Shown here: positions 1 through 12,511 of the stretch, piece by piece
How the letters are laid out: each line of letters opens with the position of its first letter
How positions within the stretch are numbered: the first letter of the stretch is position 1
Notes under the pieces: model-generated
Told to the model about the DNA's origin: nothing
Seen by the model: the letters and a program-made list of their open reading frames with translations, nothing else
Databases searched by the model: none
Assembly: GCF_005239225.2 (NCBI RefSeq)
Contig: NC_133293.1
Location: 17,576,333 to 17,640,332 of the forward strand
DNA: 64,000 nt
Source: Populus alba
Lineage: Eukaryota > Streptophyta > Magnoliopsida > Malpighiales > Salicaceae
Direction: 5' to 3'
Position numbers and translations under genes: made by a program

Positions 1-22
1 AGCATAATTTATGAATTGACAG

Positions 23-3000
23 CCTCTTGTTCCAGCTGTTAGTGCTGAAGATGGGCAGTGGTTGGTTACAAAACCATTTGCACCTGTATGCAAGCCCGGT
101 GGACATGGTGTGATTTGGAAACTTGCTTATGACAAAGGCATCTTTGAGTGGTTTTATGATCATGATAGAAAAGGTGCTACTGTGCGACAAGTCAGTAATG
201 TTGTTGCTGCCACAGATTTGACCCTTTTGGCACTGGCAGGGATTGGCTTACGTCACAGAAAGGTGGAATCATATTTGATAATTTGATTTTGTTACTCTCT
301 CGTGTTCTCATAAGAGAGCACTGCAAATATTCATACTTTGTATTTGTGTTTATCCATGCCCATATATTTCATCTAAATAAGGAGCTTGAATGATAAAGAA
401 AAGAACATCTGCACATAGTTACTATATTCAGATTAAAGAATGCTTATGTACAGTACTTGGATGAATTCTCTTGACATTGTTTTGGGGTTCATGGTCTTGT
501 TATACAATGTGTACATGTAACAGAAACTGGGGTTCGCCTCTTGTAAGCGTAACTCGGGGGCTACTGAAGGAATTAATGTCCTTATTGAAAAGAAGAATCT
601 TGATGGGCAGTGGGCTTATGGCTTGTCATGCATTGAATACACCGAGTTTGATAAGTTTGAAATCACAGGCAGTCCTTGTTCAACTAACGGGTATGAAATC
701 ATTTCCTTGGGAGTACTAGCTTTCTTTATAATAACTTTGTGTGCTATTTGTGCTTTGAATTTGCTACATGGATGTCTTTATGCACGGATTTTGATGATTA
801 ATTGAATCTCTCTAACGCAGGCTCAGAATCTTTATAGCAAACTTGAAAACATGTCTTTTTAGTTTCCCTTTAAGATTAGGTAGCAATTTGAGTGCTGGAA
901 TTCTTGAAGGAAATAAATGTTAATATTGGTCTGTGGTTATGTAGTTAATACTTTGACATGCATCTGTTTATGTTTGAGGTTTGGTTTAAAATTAGTATTG
1001 TGATGCGTGTTTCAGTCTGGATAATTTGTTATTTTTTTCTTTCATTTCTTAACATGCTCATCCCTGTTACCAAAACTTAGTTTTAACTTTGTTTTTCTCG
1101 TTAAGTTTGCAGGCAGAGTTCCCTGCCAATACAAACATTCTGTATGTGGATTTACCTTCTCTGGAGTTAGTTGCATCAAGTAACAATGAAAAAAGTTTGC
1201 CAGGCATGGTTCTGAATACAAAAAAGCCAATTGTATACATGGACCATTATGGGAACTGTCACAGGTACATACTTCACTCGTTGATGTTTTCTAGCTGGTA
1301 CTCCATTTATACCAAATATGTACTGTGCTCTGTATACCAGTCTGATTGCTAGTATTTTGTTTTAGGGTGATTGCTACATAAGTCATAATGCTTTGTATAA
1401 ATTACATCATAGTGAGACTTTGGATTTTGGATTACAAACATATTTTTGGACAAGTGGGGACAAGGGGGATTGTCTAAATGTGATTAGATATCACATGAGG
1501 GATTTGATTTTTAAATTCTTATATGCAGAACTTGAGTGTTTAAATCAATTGTCGATCCCAGGAATGAGTCTTGATAAATTTTCTTTTTCAGCTTGAAAGG
1601 TATTCTTATAATACTTTAGAAATCTGATACGTTGCTACTGTAGTTATCTTTGTTCCAGGTTTTCTCTGTTTCTCCAGATAGTATATTGAGGAGAGAGTAC
1701 TGTCTGTTTAATGATATCCATCTTTCCTTCTGAAATTTTTTAATCCCCACCTGCAGTTGAGCAACTTTTTCCCTGGATGCTGTTTCGCTTATTGCTGTTT
1801 TACTTGCAGTGTCTCTGGTGGTCGGCTGGAATGCACAATGCAAAATATTGCAGATAATTTCACTAACACCTATTTATCCAGATGTTACAAGGGTGTGGAA
1901 GGTACAATATTGTCTTGCTTTCTTTCTGAACCTTGTAGCATATAATGTGCCTATGAGGATTACACACATAGACATGTGAAATGCATGTTCTTCTAATATA
2001 AATTTTAGTTATATGTTTTTTGGTAATTAAAATCTTCCTGTCAACACACGTGTGCAGATAAGCTGGATACCTTTATTGTGTATAATGAGCGAAGAAGGGT
2101 GACTTCATCTGCTAAGAGGAAAAGAAGACATTCTGACAATACCTTGCACCAGGTTGTAAATTCTGCTAGTTACTATACTTGTTCTCAGCAGTTCGAAAAA
2201 AAATTTGATGATGGAATTTTTTTTTTTCCAAATCCATGGAAGGGATTTACTTTCTCTCTCTATTTATTGAGATCATTTTTTGTTCCTTCTCTTCTTAAGT
2301 TCCACTAATTGCATTTAGTTTTCTAACTTGGCACAATCATTTCTCTTTGAGAAGCCACTTTCTGGTGGATACCAGTCTCTGCTTTATGATCTCACAGCCA
2401 TAAGCATCTAGATTTTCTCAGCTCACGTTTTGTTTTGTATAGCTGGTTATCTTGGACCCCACTCTGTCATTTGAGGACTGATCAGTGGCTTAAATCTGTA
2501 AGTGTCTATGTAGTTGAGAGTATATTAGGATGTAATAAATCAACAATTGAATCATTGATTTACAAGCCCTGCCTGTTTGTGTACCGGTATGTATCGGAAA
2601 TATCAGTGAGTCTCCAAACTTCCAAGAGTGTTTTTTTTACCTCCTTGAGTTTGGATACCAAATTTTGAAGCTTGATTTGTGGCATCTTGCTAATCTCTTG
2701 ACTTGATCAATATTCCTCGTGTTAATCTGTTACTTTGGGCTTGTATGCAGACTCCAGATGGTGCACTCTTGGATATCTTACGGAATGCCTACGATCTTCT
2801 TTCACATTGTGATATAGAGCTTCCTCAGGTATCCACTTAATTATAGTATAGAGCCCTAGTTTGTCTCTAAGAATTGAGGTCAACTGCCCTTCATATTGTG
2901 TTTCATTTACTTAAGGTATTGAGTATATGCTCGTCTGCCAGCGCTGTGGTAATAATTTTTAGAGTTTCTTTCCATTTATTTAACTTCTTTACTGTTTGTA

Positions 3001-5396
3001 GATTGAAGGTAATGATAAATATGTTGATTCTGGACCGCCATTTCTCATCTTTCTGCATCCTGCTCTTGGCCCACTTTGGGAGGTCACAAGACAAAAGGTA
3101 AGCGTATTGTGGCTGTTGTCATGTTTTGCCTGGGTATATTTCTTTCTTTATTCCATAGTGAATGGTGCGTGATGCTTGTTATATGATGATGGCTATTTGG
3201 TGTTATATCCATATATTAATATTTGGTTTGCTTATTTCTGTATCTGGTTAAATGTCCCTAGCCAAGTGGCTGCTGGACTTTTCAACGTGCAAAAGCTTTG
3301 CTACCACACATTTCTTGTAACTGCTTGCATATGTCTTGTTTGCCAATAAATCTTTCTGTCTCATCAGTCATCACTCTGGCATAATGAATGTGTGGCTGAT
3401 TGGCTTTTGTTAGTTCCCCGTTACAAAGTTGATCAACCAATCATGATTGTGTTTCATTTCTTTTGCTTTACCAGTTTAATGGAGGATCCATATCTAAGGG
3501 TTCTGAGCTACAAATTGAGGTCGCAGAGTTCTCATGGAGAAATGTTCAGGTGACATAGATTAATAGTGTGAAAAAAGGATTAATAGTTTGAAAAAAGGCA
3601 TGCAAGCTAGTACATTTTATGCTCATCTGATTTTCCTCCTCCAGCTTGATGGAAGCTTGATCATTATTGCTGAAAATGTTATGGGCTCAACCAGGATGGA
3701 TCCAAATGGTGAACCAATATTACAGTATGGGAACAGGTAAAAATTTGTATGCGCTCTTCCAGATTTTTGAATATGCTGAAATGAAATTCAATGATCTTAA
3801 TTCCATTTCTCTAGGTGTGGAAGATGTAGACTGCAAAATGTCAAAGTTGTGAACAAAGGGATTAACTGGAGTTTTGGAGACAATATATACTGGAAGCATG
3901 ATGTGCAACGGTTTGAGGCATTGAAGGTTATTCTGCATGGGAATGCTGAATTTGAGGCTGACAACGTTACTGTACAGGTCAGAACTGTTTCTGTTGGTTA
4001 ATTGGATTGTTTTGATTATGATGTGAAGTACTTTATAGAGAATCCCTGATTAGGACCTGCAGCAGAAGCTCCTTTCTGATTTTTATTTTTATTTTTATTT
4101 TTTCTATGAATTGATACGAGGAAAATTCCAAAAATTAGGCTTCAAGGAGGTATGGCCTGCTTGCCGGGTCTACACTCAAATAAACAAATTCTAGGACAGC
4201 TTTTCAAAAGTACTAGATATCAACGAAGCCTAGGACAGCATCCTTGTCTAAAAAACTCTATTCAATGGCATAATGAACGATGATGGAAATTTCATGGCAT
4301 GACGAGGATCAATTAGTTAAATCTTTTTGTGAAGTACACTCACCTGGAAACTGATTGGTGCATTACTGCAAATTCTCATCCATTTACCTAATATTGTGGC
4401 CATAGAGAATTAGGTTGTTGGAGAATCAGTGGTTATTATGAATCTCCTTAATGGTCCTCTGGCTTTTCTATTTTAAACTCATTAGACCTGTGTGGTGCTA
4501 GGATTCTATATTAAAAGCTTCCTATAGCTTTGCCTCACTTCTCTTCTTTTCTTCCCTTTGATTCAGGGAAATCAGATATTTGAAATACCAGATGGCTACA
4601 AAATGAAGATAACATCAGGAGATTCAGGTTCCTTGAATTCAATATCCTAAAAACTCTTGCATAATTGCTCTGTATTCCTTCTAAAAAACCGAGTCACTGA
4701 ATATTCAAACCCACACTGAGAGTCACACATGCTTGCATCCATGCACACACACATGTGATGCTTTTGTATATTAAAAGAGTTTATTTATACAGTTTGATGT
4801 TTTACATGACTGTTATTCTCTTTGACAATTGATAAAGTGCATTATTGCCCCCTTGAACTGGGAAATGGACATCGCATATTACTTCTTGAGGATTTCATTG
4901 TGTTACAAGATGCCAGCTTCTGTCCTTGTAGGATTGCTTGGTTTTAAGAATCTGGCTGAAAGATTTCAGTCTACTAGGACAGCAGGACCAAAATTTGCTT
5001 CCATACTGTAGAAAAACTTGGAACTTCAGAGATGCAGATATTTTGGTCACTCTGCTCTAGTACACGGGTCTCAGACATGCACATTATTTATGGTTTGTCA
5101 AGTGTTAGGTCACGTAGGTGTAATGAAACTTATCGTCCTTAATTTTAAGTTAAAAACGCAGCTTGTACTTGCTTTATTGATGCGTTTAATGAAGCTGTAT
5201 CATGTGCAGTTTCTTCCGGGTGCTTTTGTAGCGCGGATGCTATTATCTCATTACAGAATCAATTTACTTTTCGTTTGACACAGGTTTGCAAGTCCAGCTC
5301 AACCCTTTAGAACAAAAAATAATGGATAGTGGAAGCTGGCACTGGAATTACAAGATACATGGCCCACATATTCGGTTGGGATTGGTAGAGACGTAA
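23..5396 (+). CDS. UGP3: UTP-glucose-1-phosphate uridylyltransferase 3, chloroplastic (3' part)
   Basis: This is the C-terminal 476 residues of the plastid enzyme that makes UDP-glucose for sulfolipid synthesis (known role of the family). Twelve exons with GT/AG borders join in frame: 23-262, 524-690, 1106-1264, 1810-1901, 2058-2152, 2751-2828, 3002-3097, 3475-3549, 3645-3736, 3815-3977, 4567-4627 and 5284-5396, ending in TAA. The total of 1431 nt divides by three. Recognisable UGP3 stretches include [50 protein letters not shown] and [14 protein letters not shown]. The N-terminal half and transit peptide lie upstream of the window. No in-frame stop or frameshift was seen, so the gene looks functional. 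The first acceptor, AG at 21-22, has a weak pyrimidine tract, but an in-frame TGA at 17-19 requires a border there. Confidence 0.93.
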
Positions 5397-5675
5397 ATAT
5401 TGACAGTCATTCGATCTGGTTCAATGTGAATCGTGGTTTACAAATGAACTGGAAAGCTCGCCGTTGTAGTTTTGACTGGTTAAACACAAGTTAAACCATT
5501 TACTCGTAGGATCGTTTTTGCTGTAATACATTGAATTAGAGCCTGCATGGTCTCGTCTAGAGCTCTTGTAAGTTGTAACTTTTGTGCATTATATATCTAT
5601 ATATATTTTTATTTTTATTTACCTTTGTGTGAAATTAATGTACATCCAGTGTAGAAACAATGTAAGAGCTCAAGC

Positions 5676-5681
5676 AATAAA
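5676..5681 (+). terminator. Possible UGP3 polyadenylation signal
   Basis: An AATAAA hexamer lies about 280 bases after the UGP3 stop codon, in a T-rich 3' region with TGTA motifs upstream. Both position and sequence suit a plant near-upstream element. No transcript end is known from this sequence alone. Confidence 0.4.
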
Positions 5682-6657
5682 CTACATATTTGATATTTTC
5701 CCTTTTCTTACTTTTTTTGTTCTTTCATTCTATAAGCCTAGCTCTCCGTGAGTACAAGTATTGGTTCCAGTAATTTCTGGAGTTCGAATCAGCTGCAGCT
5801 GAATCTTTGATTTATCTTAAATCGTGTAATGTGGTTGTGCCCTTTTTCTATTCCAGATTGAAACATATTTGATTCCACCATCAGCTACTGTTGGTGAGTC
5901 GCAGGCTTTATTGGTAGATGACAGAGAAAACAATTTTTTTTTTTTTTTTTTTTTTTTAAAGGCGGAGAGCATGCTGCTGAGGTGGTACTTTTCAATTGAA
6001 AATGCGAAATTCATGTGTGATTGATACCGTGATATAGTAAATGATATTTTTTAATGTCAAATAGGCTCGAATCCTAGGGCATGGATCAAGGTTATTGCAG
6101 CAGCGAAGATTTGATGTGAAAGGATAGGAACGTTTTTACTTGCAAGAACTATTGGTTACTGTGAAACTGCCCCGTACCGATCTTCGGAGTTTACCTTCGT
6201 TTGTTCAAGCAGCCTGAACTAATTTTCACCAATTTTTATTTCAACTTTCTTTAATTAAATATGCTGCAGCTCTGATTTATGAGTTCCTGTTCATCAATTT
6301 GAAAATCGAGCAACTTAACATGCTATTTCTTTGAATATTCTTGTACAAAAAGCACCAACTCTAAAAATGGTAACAGCTGTGTATTCCTGCTTTTGATTTG
6401 GTGACAGGTTGCTACTGAGCCAGTGCCAAGAGGATGAATGCTATGGAGGTTGAAGTCAGGCATGATCCGCATCGAAATGTTACTTATTTGTTGTTTTTAG
6501 AGCAAGGTAGCCCGTGTGAGAGACGATTTACAAACATGTATTACAAGTTCCTTCAAACTAAACTTTGATAGTAAATTACAGCAACAAAAGAACATCAGTA
6601 TAATTTATATGATTTCCAGAAATTTACACTCTTTTTTTGTATATTCTTGTTCTCTTT
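5682..6657. other. Intergenic between UGP3 and the U-box gene
   Basis: No gene is supported here. The stretch has a pure T run at about 5934-5956 and otherwise ordinary AT-rich sequence. UGP3 and the U-box gene converge, so it should hold both 3' UTRs. Confidence 0.5.
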
Positions 6658-8724
6658 TTATCCAACAGGATAATGGGATTGCGAGCAGCATCTATTCAGT
6701 AATCTAAACAGCGCATCAGCTTTTCTTCGGGCTTTTAGAGAACCATCCGCGGACAAGCTTTGAAGGGAAGGTATACTTCTCGGATTTATCAACAGATGCC
6801 TTGCAACCTCCTCTCCTCCATCTTTGCACAACCCCAACAACAGAGTTATCGAGTTCTCCTTCCCTTTGGTGGATCCAAACCTTAACAGATCTATGAGAAG
6901 AGGCACAAGAACTTTGCTCTTTCTTATCTCCTCCAGCCCTTCAGAGCAACCCAAAAGCAGAGCCAGCAATGCTAAGGCATCATCTGTTATGCCTGCCTTG
7001 TCATCCATCAACATTTCAACGAGCAAAGGAACTGCCCCAGCAACCACAACACTTGCCTTGTTAGCTTCATAGACTGATAGATTGAATAGAGCACTTGCAG
7101 CATCCTTTTTTCCAGCTGATGTGCCTTCTCTCAGCAGCCCAACCAAGGCTGAGAATGCTCTAGGACGGGTGCCAATAGTCACCTTACAATTGTTTATGAT
7201 CGACAGGCTAAAGATTGTTGCTGCTGCATTTTCTCTTGCCTCCATAGTTTTCCCTGATTCAAGAACATCTATTATGCTGTCAATTGAACCGGCGGACATT
7301 ATTAATGTCTTGTTGTTTTCCAATATGGAAAGGTTAAGCATGGCAGTGACAGCATTTTCTTGAGTTTTTGGATCAGTGGAACTCAGTAATGTCACCAGAA
7401 AAGGTATGGCTCCTGCCTCAGCAATTATCCTGCGGTTACCCATTCCAGTTTTTGCCAATAATCTCAGCTCATAAGTTGCCTGCCTCTGAATTTCTGGGGA
7501 CCCCATTGCTATCTTACCGACCAAAAATTCAGCTGTCATTTTGACAGCGTTCATGGCAGCTTTTGTAGCAGGTATATGATCGATCGCTTTCTCACTTAAC
7601 TTGCTCTTGCCGCTGCTACTCTCAGATTTTGAGAAAGATGAAGATGAATCGTCAATTAACGGGACATTGTTATCTTGGCACCACTGATGCACCAGACTCT
7701 TCAGTGCATAATTAGGTATCAGGGCCATGTGAATTAGTCTTTGCCCACTCTTAGGACAAGTTTGATGCCCCGAGTTGATCCATTGAGCAATTGAATTGCG
7801 ATCGTAAGTGTGTCCAGATGCAACTATCACAGGATCTTTCATCAAGTCGAGGGAAATAGGGCACCGGAATTCATCAGGTATATCTGAAAGTATTGACTGA
7901 GAAGATGAAGAAACATCTTGATTTCTATTCATGAATGCAGACCGCTGCTTGAAGTTTTCTTTGATCTCCTCTTTATCTCTGTCAACGAAAATCACGGACT
8001 TGGAATATGTTACAAGAGAGATAATATTGTTTATATTGGAAACCACAATAAGTCCTCCCGTGCCTGCCTGCTTCTCTGCTTCTGCCTCAAGCTTCTTAAT
8101 TTCTTCTTCATATTCCAATGGACTTCTCAAACCAAAGCAGCTCAAAACTTCTTTCAATTTGACAAAATCATCGAATCCCTTGTTCCCGCTGCTCTTCTGA
8201 TTGTTTCTCGTCATTGTTTGTAAAAGCTCCTCTCTTCTTTGAAGTTCTCGAGGGTCAACAAGCAAGTCAACCCTCTTTGCTTGCCTGTGAAGAAGTTCAA
8301 CTTGCTCTCTTGTATCCGCGCTTAAATTAAGCAAGCTTAAAGGTAGGATATCAAGTGCCCCGCCCATTTCCTTCACTAGCAGGTGGAATTGATTCGACAA
8401 AAACTGTGTCTGCATGAGACCCCAAAGACAGCTGCCATCCTTGCACCCTTGAATCAAAAGCTTGACTCTTTGGATCACAGAAAAGAGCTCGGTGAGGCAC
8501 AGGATGGAAGATGGAGGAAGTGGACTATTTGTTTCTCGTATATCTTCAAACAAAGAAGAAAGAAGCTTGATCCTCCTTATCATGGTTGAAATGTTCCTAA
8601 ATTGTACGAAAGGAAGCTTTTCCACTGAAGCAACTTCGTTGGATATATGAATCAATGATTCCACCAGAGACCCAGTTGGCGAAAAACCTGAGGAGATCAT
8701 GATAGGAGGGAGGACTACGTTCAT
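6658..8724 (-). CDS. PUB16: U-box/ARM-repeat E3 ubiquitin ligase, PUB16/17 type
   Basis: A single-exon gene of 688 residues. Residues about 15-250 form the helical U-box N-terminal domain. The U-box is at about 282-350: IPDEFRCPISLDLMKDPVIV, then GHTYDR and NSGHQTCPKSGQ. Low-complexity serine follows (about 360-373), then ARM repeats from about 400 to 680 with repeating NAVTAMLNLSI, NAAATIFSLSI and DAASALFNLSV units. The family transfers ubiquitin from E2 enzymes to substrates chosen by the ARM domain; PUB17 acts in defence cell death. The lack of introns, the length and the N-terminus fit PUB16 slightly better than PUB17, so the symbol is tentative while the class is certain. The frame is open throughout. 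Confidence 0.93.
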   Translation of the reverse strand: MNVVLPPIMISSGFSPTGSLVESLIHISNEVASVEKLPFVQFRNISTMIRRIKLLSSLFEDIRETNSPLPPSSILCLTELFSVIQRVKLLIQGCKDGSCLWGLMQTQFLSNQFHLLVKEMGGALDILPLSLLNLSADTREQVELLHRQAKRVDLLVDPRELQRREELLQTMTRNNQKSSGNKGFDDFVKLKEVLSCFGLRSPLEYEEEIKKLEAEAEKQAGTGGLIVVSNINNIISLVTYSKSVIFVDRDKEEIKENFKQRSAFMNRNQDVSSSSQSILSDIPDEFRCPISLDLMKDPVIVASGHTYDRNSIAQWINSGHQTCPKSGQRLIHMALIPNYALKSLVHQWCQDNNVPLIDDSSSSFSKSESSSGKSKLSEKAIDHIPATKAAMNAVKMTAEFLVGKIAMGSPEIQRQATYELRLLAKTGMGNRRIIAEAGAIPFLVTLLSSTDPKTQENAVTAMLNLSILENNKTLIMSAGSIDSIIDVLESGKTMEARENAAATIFSLSIINNCKVTIGTRPRAFSALVGLLREGTSAGKKDAASALFNLSVYEANKASVVVAGAVPLLVEMLMDDKAGITDDALALLALLLGCSEGLEEIRKSKVLVPLLIDLLRFGSTKGKENSITLLLGLCKDGGEEVARHLLINPRSIPSLQSLSADGSLKARRKADALFRLLNRCCSQSHYPVG

Positions 8725-9094
8725 GACCTCTTACCCTATATGAGTTCGCTTCTGGTCATTGTTATTATCCGGTCCAAGTTCTTAGTTACACTAGGAAAAA
8801 TTGTCTTCTTTCTGATTTCTAATTATTAAATCTGTCTTTCACAAAGAAAATATTTGATTATTGGATACATTTTTTACCGTTTCTTCTTGGACAAGCAACA
8901 TAAGAGACAAGAGGAAGGGTAGTGGAAGAGAAATGAGGACTCGCTGGGCTGCTGCCACTTGGAGGAAGCACCGGCTTCAGCGGGTTAGTTGATACTCCCC
9001 GCCTTTTTTACATACATATATTCAAAATAAGTGTTGAATTGAACAAGCCTTGCTGTTTGCTTGCAAACATGTGCGTCCAAAGTCTTACAAGGTA
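8725..9094. other. Upstream region of the U-box gene
   Basis: No ORF of note. This should hold the promoter and 5' UTR of the minus-strand U-box gene. The hAT insertion begins about 380 bases upstream of its start codon, so the transposon now borders the promoter. Confidence 0.5.
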
Positions 9095-9102
9095 GCTCTG
9101 AG
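9095..9102. repeat. Left target-site duplication of the hAT element
   Basis: GCTCTGAG, identical to 13148-13155 and directly abutting the terminal repeat. Eight bases is the hAT duplication length. Confidence 0.95.
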
Positions 9103-9922
9103 TAGGGGTGAGCATTTCCGGTTCGGTCCGGTTTTTCTCTAAAAAACTAACCAAAATTAAATTTTAAAAAGCTTAAAAATTCAAACCGGAGCCGAACCGG
9201 ATCTGGTTCAAACCGGATGGTTTCGGTTCGGTTCGGTTCGGTTTTTTTAACAGAAAAACCGAAAAACCTGTATTATTGTTTTTTTGGGCTTTTAAGGCCT
9301 TTTTGGGCTTTCTAATGGGTTTATAATTAATGTCAATATTTTCTATTTTTGTTACAAAATTCTATAATAATATATTTAATATTTTTGTCACTAAATTTTC
9401 ATTTATATTAAATTATTAGTGCTAATATTGTGTTTAATATGTTGCAAGTCTTTCTAATATTTATGTTTTAGAGTTTGGACTCCTCATGCATCAAAGTTTA
9501 AATAATACACACACCAAATTAAAATTAAAATTACAAAGCATTGCCTTCAAAAGGGCTTAGAAAAAACAACAAATAACATTATCATAAAAAATAAAATACT
9601 TCATGCAAAAAATATAAATCTTCAGTGTGCACATCATCTCAATCAAAAAGCACATCAAGATGACAAGAACATTGCACTTTGATTCCGTAATACCATTGAC
9701 ATCAAAACCTGAAAATCAAGATCTAAAATTATAACATGATAAAATAAATTAGAATATGTAAAAATAAAAAAGTAGTATTTTACCATCAAAGTAACTTTTG
9801 AATTAATTATCATCCGTTACTAAATGTAACTTTCCACTAAATTCTACAAAATAAAAAATTAGACATGTTAGATGATTGCAAACAATTTAATTAATAAATA
9901 ACAAAATAAAAGGTGCAAGTTT

Positions 9923-12064
9923 CTAAAATAAATTACCTGACTCAAGGTTTTCATAGGTTTCAAGATCATTTATCAAGCTTCTAATATCAGTTGGAATTGA
10001 TCCATGATGCAACCAATTTTGACAACAAATGAGTGCTTGAACAGTTGCTGGAGATAAGGAACTTCGAAAGTGATCAAGTACACGACCACCTGTACTAAAT
10101 GCTGATTCAGAAGCCACTGTGGATATAGGAATAGCCAGAACATGTTGTGCAACCTTTGAAAGTGTCTTATATTTCAAAGCATTACTTTTCCACCAACCTA
10201 AAATATCTAACTTATCATCATTAGGATCCTCACAACCTTCAATCAAATACCTCTCAACCTCATTTTTATTTTCCATACTATCCACCTCCAACAAATGTCT
10301 TTTGAATCGAGCCAAAGTGTTAACATCTACCTCCACATCATCAATAGCATTAACATCCTGTTTATGCCTATTATTATCCACCACTTCATTAATTTTCAAA
10401 TAAAACTCATACAAGCTCACCAAAGTATCTTTCACCTTATTTGTTAGCAATTGTGCTTTGTCATAATCATACAAATCACCAAAGCAAAATTTCACATATT
10501 TCAACTTCAAACGTGGATCTAAGACATTAGCCACATATAACAAAAAATTCTGATTTACTTCACAACCCCAATACTTCTCAAATTTAAACATCATATTCAT
10601 CGCCATTCCACTTAAAATACTATCTTTACTTTTACACAATTGCAACAAGTTCGTATGCATGTAAATCAATTCATTAAAGAAAGAATTTGATGTGACATGC
10701 AATGAGCCAGAAAATCTCAATGTAACCATATAAAAGATCTTTAAGAACTTAACCAAAGTTCTTGCATTTTCCCAATCCTCCAAACGAGGTGGCCCTATGT
10801 TTTTTTTATTCCCCTTTGAATCAACCTCCAAAAAGTAACTCATATACCTAGGTTCTTTTTCACCTAACCTCATAAATACCTTTTCAAACTTTTCAGCAGC
10901 TTCTAGCATAAGATAAGTTGAATTCCATCGAGTTGCAACATCTAAACACAATGATTTCTTACACTCTATATGCAACTTTTCAGCCCACTTCTTAAATGTA
11001 AGATGCCTTGAAGGTGAAGATCTCAAAAACCTAATGGCATTTCGAATCTTAACAACTGAAACATTAATCTCTTTCAAGCCATCACACACAATGAGGTTTA
11101 CAATGTGTGCACAACATCTAACATGCAAGTGCTCATTTGACAATATATTAGTTGGCCAATCTTTCATCACATTCTTTAAATATGAAATGGTCACATTATT
11201 AGAGCTTGCATTGTCTAATGTAATGGTCAACAGTTTATCAATCCCCCACTCCAACAAACAATTCTCAATAACTTGGCCAATTGTCTCACCCATATGATTG
11301 GAAACTTGACAAAAATTAAGAATTCTTTTATGTAAATTCCAGTCATTATCAATCCAATGAGCTGTTAAACACATATAGTTAATATTTTGGATTGATGTCC
11401 ATGTATCTGTTGTCAAGCACAATCGTTGACCCTTAAGAGCTATCCTCAATCTATCCTTCTCTTCAACATAAAGTTTCAAACAATCTCTCATAATTGTAAA
11501 ACGAGAAGGAATGTCAAATCTAGGTTGCATGGTCCTAGCAAACAATTTAAATCCCCGACCCTCCACAAAATTAAAAGGCAACTCATCAATTATAACCATC
11601 TTTGTTAGTACTTGTCTACATTCATCATAATTATAACCTATTGCCTTAAGACTTCCCACATTTTGTTCTCCCAATTCATCCTTCTCTATCTTAGGTTCTA
11701 ATACCAAAACCTTTTGTTTCTTATCAACCACAAAAGGGAACTTCTTGCACACTTTTAAATGACTCCACATATTACTTGTGCCATTAACAATAGTATGAGA
11801 TGCATAATGTTTTCCACAATAATTGCATTCAGCTCTAGGGGCTTTAGGATCAACATCAAGTTTTGTAAAGTGATCCCAAATTTGTGACTTTTTTTTATCA
11901 TCAGCATTTCTTTTTCTAGATGCAAGAACTTGAGGTTGTTTACCTTTTGTATCTACGGTGGATCCTGCATTGGTTGATTCTGTGTTAGGTTTTGAAGTTG
12001 GAGACATGGTAGATGTTGGTGTAGTGCCCGTGAATGAAGCATTTTGAATTTGAGTAGTTTCCAT
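9923..12064 (-). CDS. hAT transposase (BED zinc finger, RICESLEEPER-like)
   Basis: 713 residues without a break. A BED zinc finger near residues 62-108 has C80 and C83, then H102 and C106 (CNYC...HLKVC). The hAT RNase-H-like core has D220 in LTTDTWTS, D284 in TLDNASSN, the conserved RCCAH at about 316-320, and E653 in ASESAFS. The C-terminal dimerisation region follows (GGRVLDHFRSSLSP, then QNWL). These three acidic residues match the catalytic triad of the family, which excises and reinserts the element through its terminal repeats. The ATG at 12064 lies directly after TAATAACAG, a good splice acceptor, suggesting a 5' UTR intron at 12065-12705. Domesticated RICESLEEPER proteins are similar, but the flanking terminal repeats show that this copy is still part of a transposon. 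Confidence 0.95.
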   Translation of the reverse strand: METTQIQNASFTGTTPTSTMSPTSKPNTESTNAGSTVDTKGKQPQVLASRKRNADDKKKSQIWDHFTKLDVDPKAPRAECNYCGKHYASHTIVNGTSNMWSHLKVCKKFPFVVDKKQKVLVLEPKIEKDELGEQNVGSLKAIGYNYDECRQVLTKMVIIDELPFNFVEGRGFKLFARTMQPRFDIPSRFTIMRDCLKLYVEEKDRLRIALKGQRLCLTTDTWTSIQNINYMCLTAHWIDNDWNLHKRILNFCQVSNHMGETIGQVIENCLLEWGIDKLLTITLDNASSNNVTISYLKNVMKDWPTNILSNEHLHVRCCAHIVNLIVCDGLKEINVSVVKIRNAIRFLRSSPSRHLTFKKWAEKLHIECKKSLCLDVATRWNSTYLMLEAAEKFEKVFMRLGEKEPRYMSYFLEVDSKGNKKNIGPPRLEDWENARTLVKFLKIFYMVTLRFSGSLHVTSNSFFNELIYMHTNLLQLCKSKDSILSGMAMNMMFKFEKYWGCEVNQNFLLYVANVLDPRLKLKYVKFCFGDLYDYDKAQLLTNKVKDTLVSLYEFYLKINEVVDNNRHKQDVNAIDDVEVDVNTLARFKRHLLEVDSMENKNEVERYLIEGCEDPNDDKLDILGWWKSNALKYKTLSKVAQHVLAIPISTVASESAFSTGGRVLDHFRSSLSPATVQALICCQNWLHHGSIPTDIRSLINDLETYENLESGNLF

Positions 12065-12120
12065 CTGTTATTACATAATGAAAACATGTTACACGCATTA
12101 CAGCATAATACAATTTTAGC

Positions 12121-12151
<31 letters not shown>

Positions 12152-12161
12152 TATAATAGCA

Positions 12162-12213
<52 letters not shown>

Positions 12214-12300
12214 TGTGAGTTTATATATATATAATAGCAGCGCACACCCACAGCATATATATATATATATATATATATAATTATATAATTACAAACTCAG

Positions 12301-12331
<31 letters not shown>

Positions 12332-12453
12332 TATATAATAGTAGCATGTATATATAATTACAATTATACAAACTTACAGCATATATATATCAAGCATTAC
12401 AACATAATATAATCTCAGGATATATATATATAATAGCAGGATATATAATAGCA

Positions 12454-12510
<57 letters not shown>
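12121..12510. repeat. Clustered TA microsatellites inside the hAT 5' region
   Basis: At least six (TA)n runs, spaced by near-repeats such as ATTATATAATAGCAG and ATTACAAACTCAG. This looks like an expanded and partly duplicated TA tract. It lies within the proposed 5' UTR intron of the transposase gene. Confidence 0.9.

Positions 12511-12511
<1 letters not shown>

Noticed and set aside
6067..6085. tRNA-like B-box text (GGCTCGAATCC)
   Set aside because: No A box or cloverleaf-forming arms at the right spacing.
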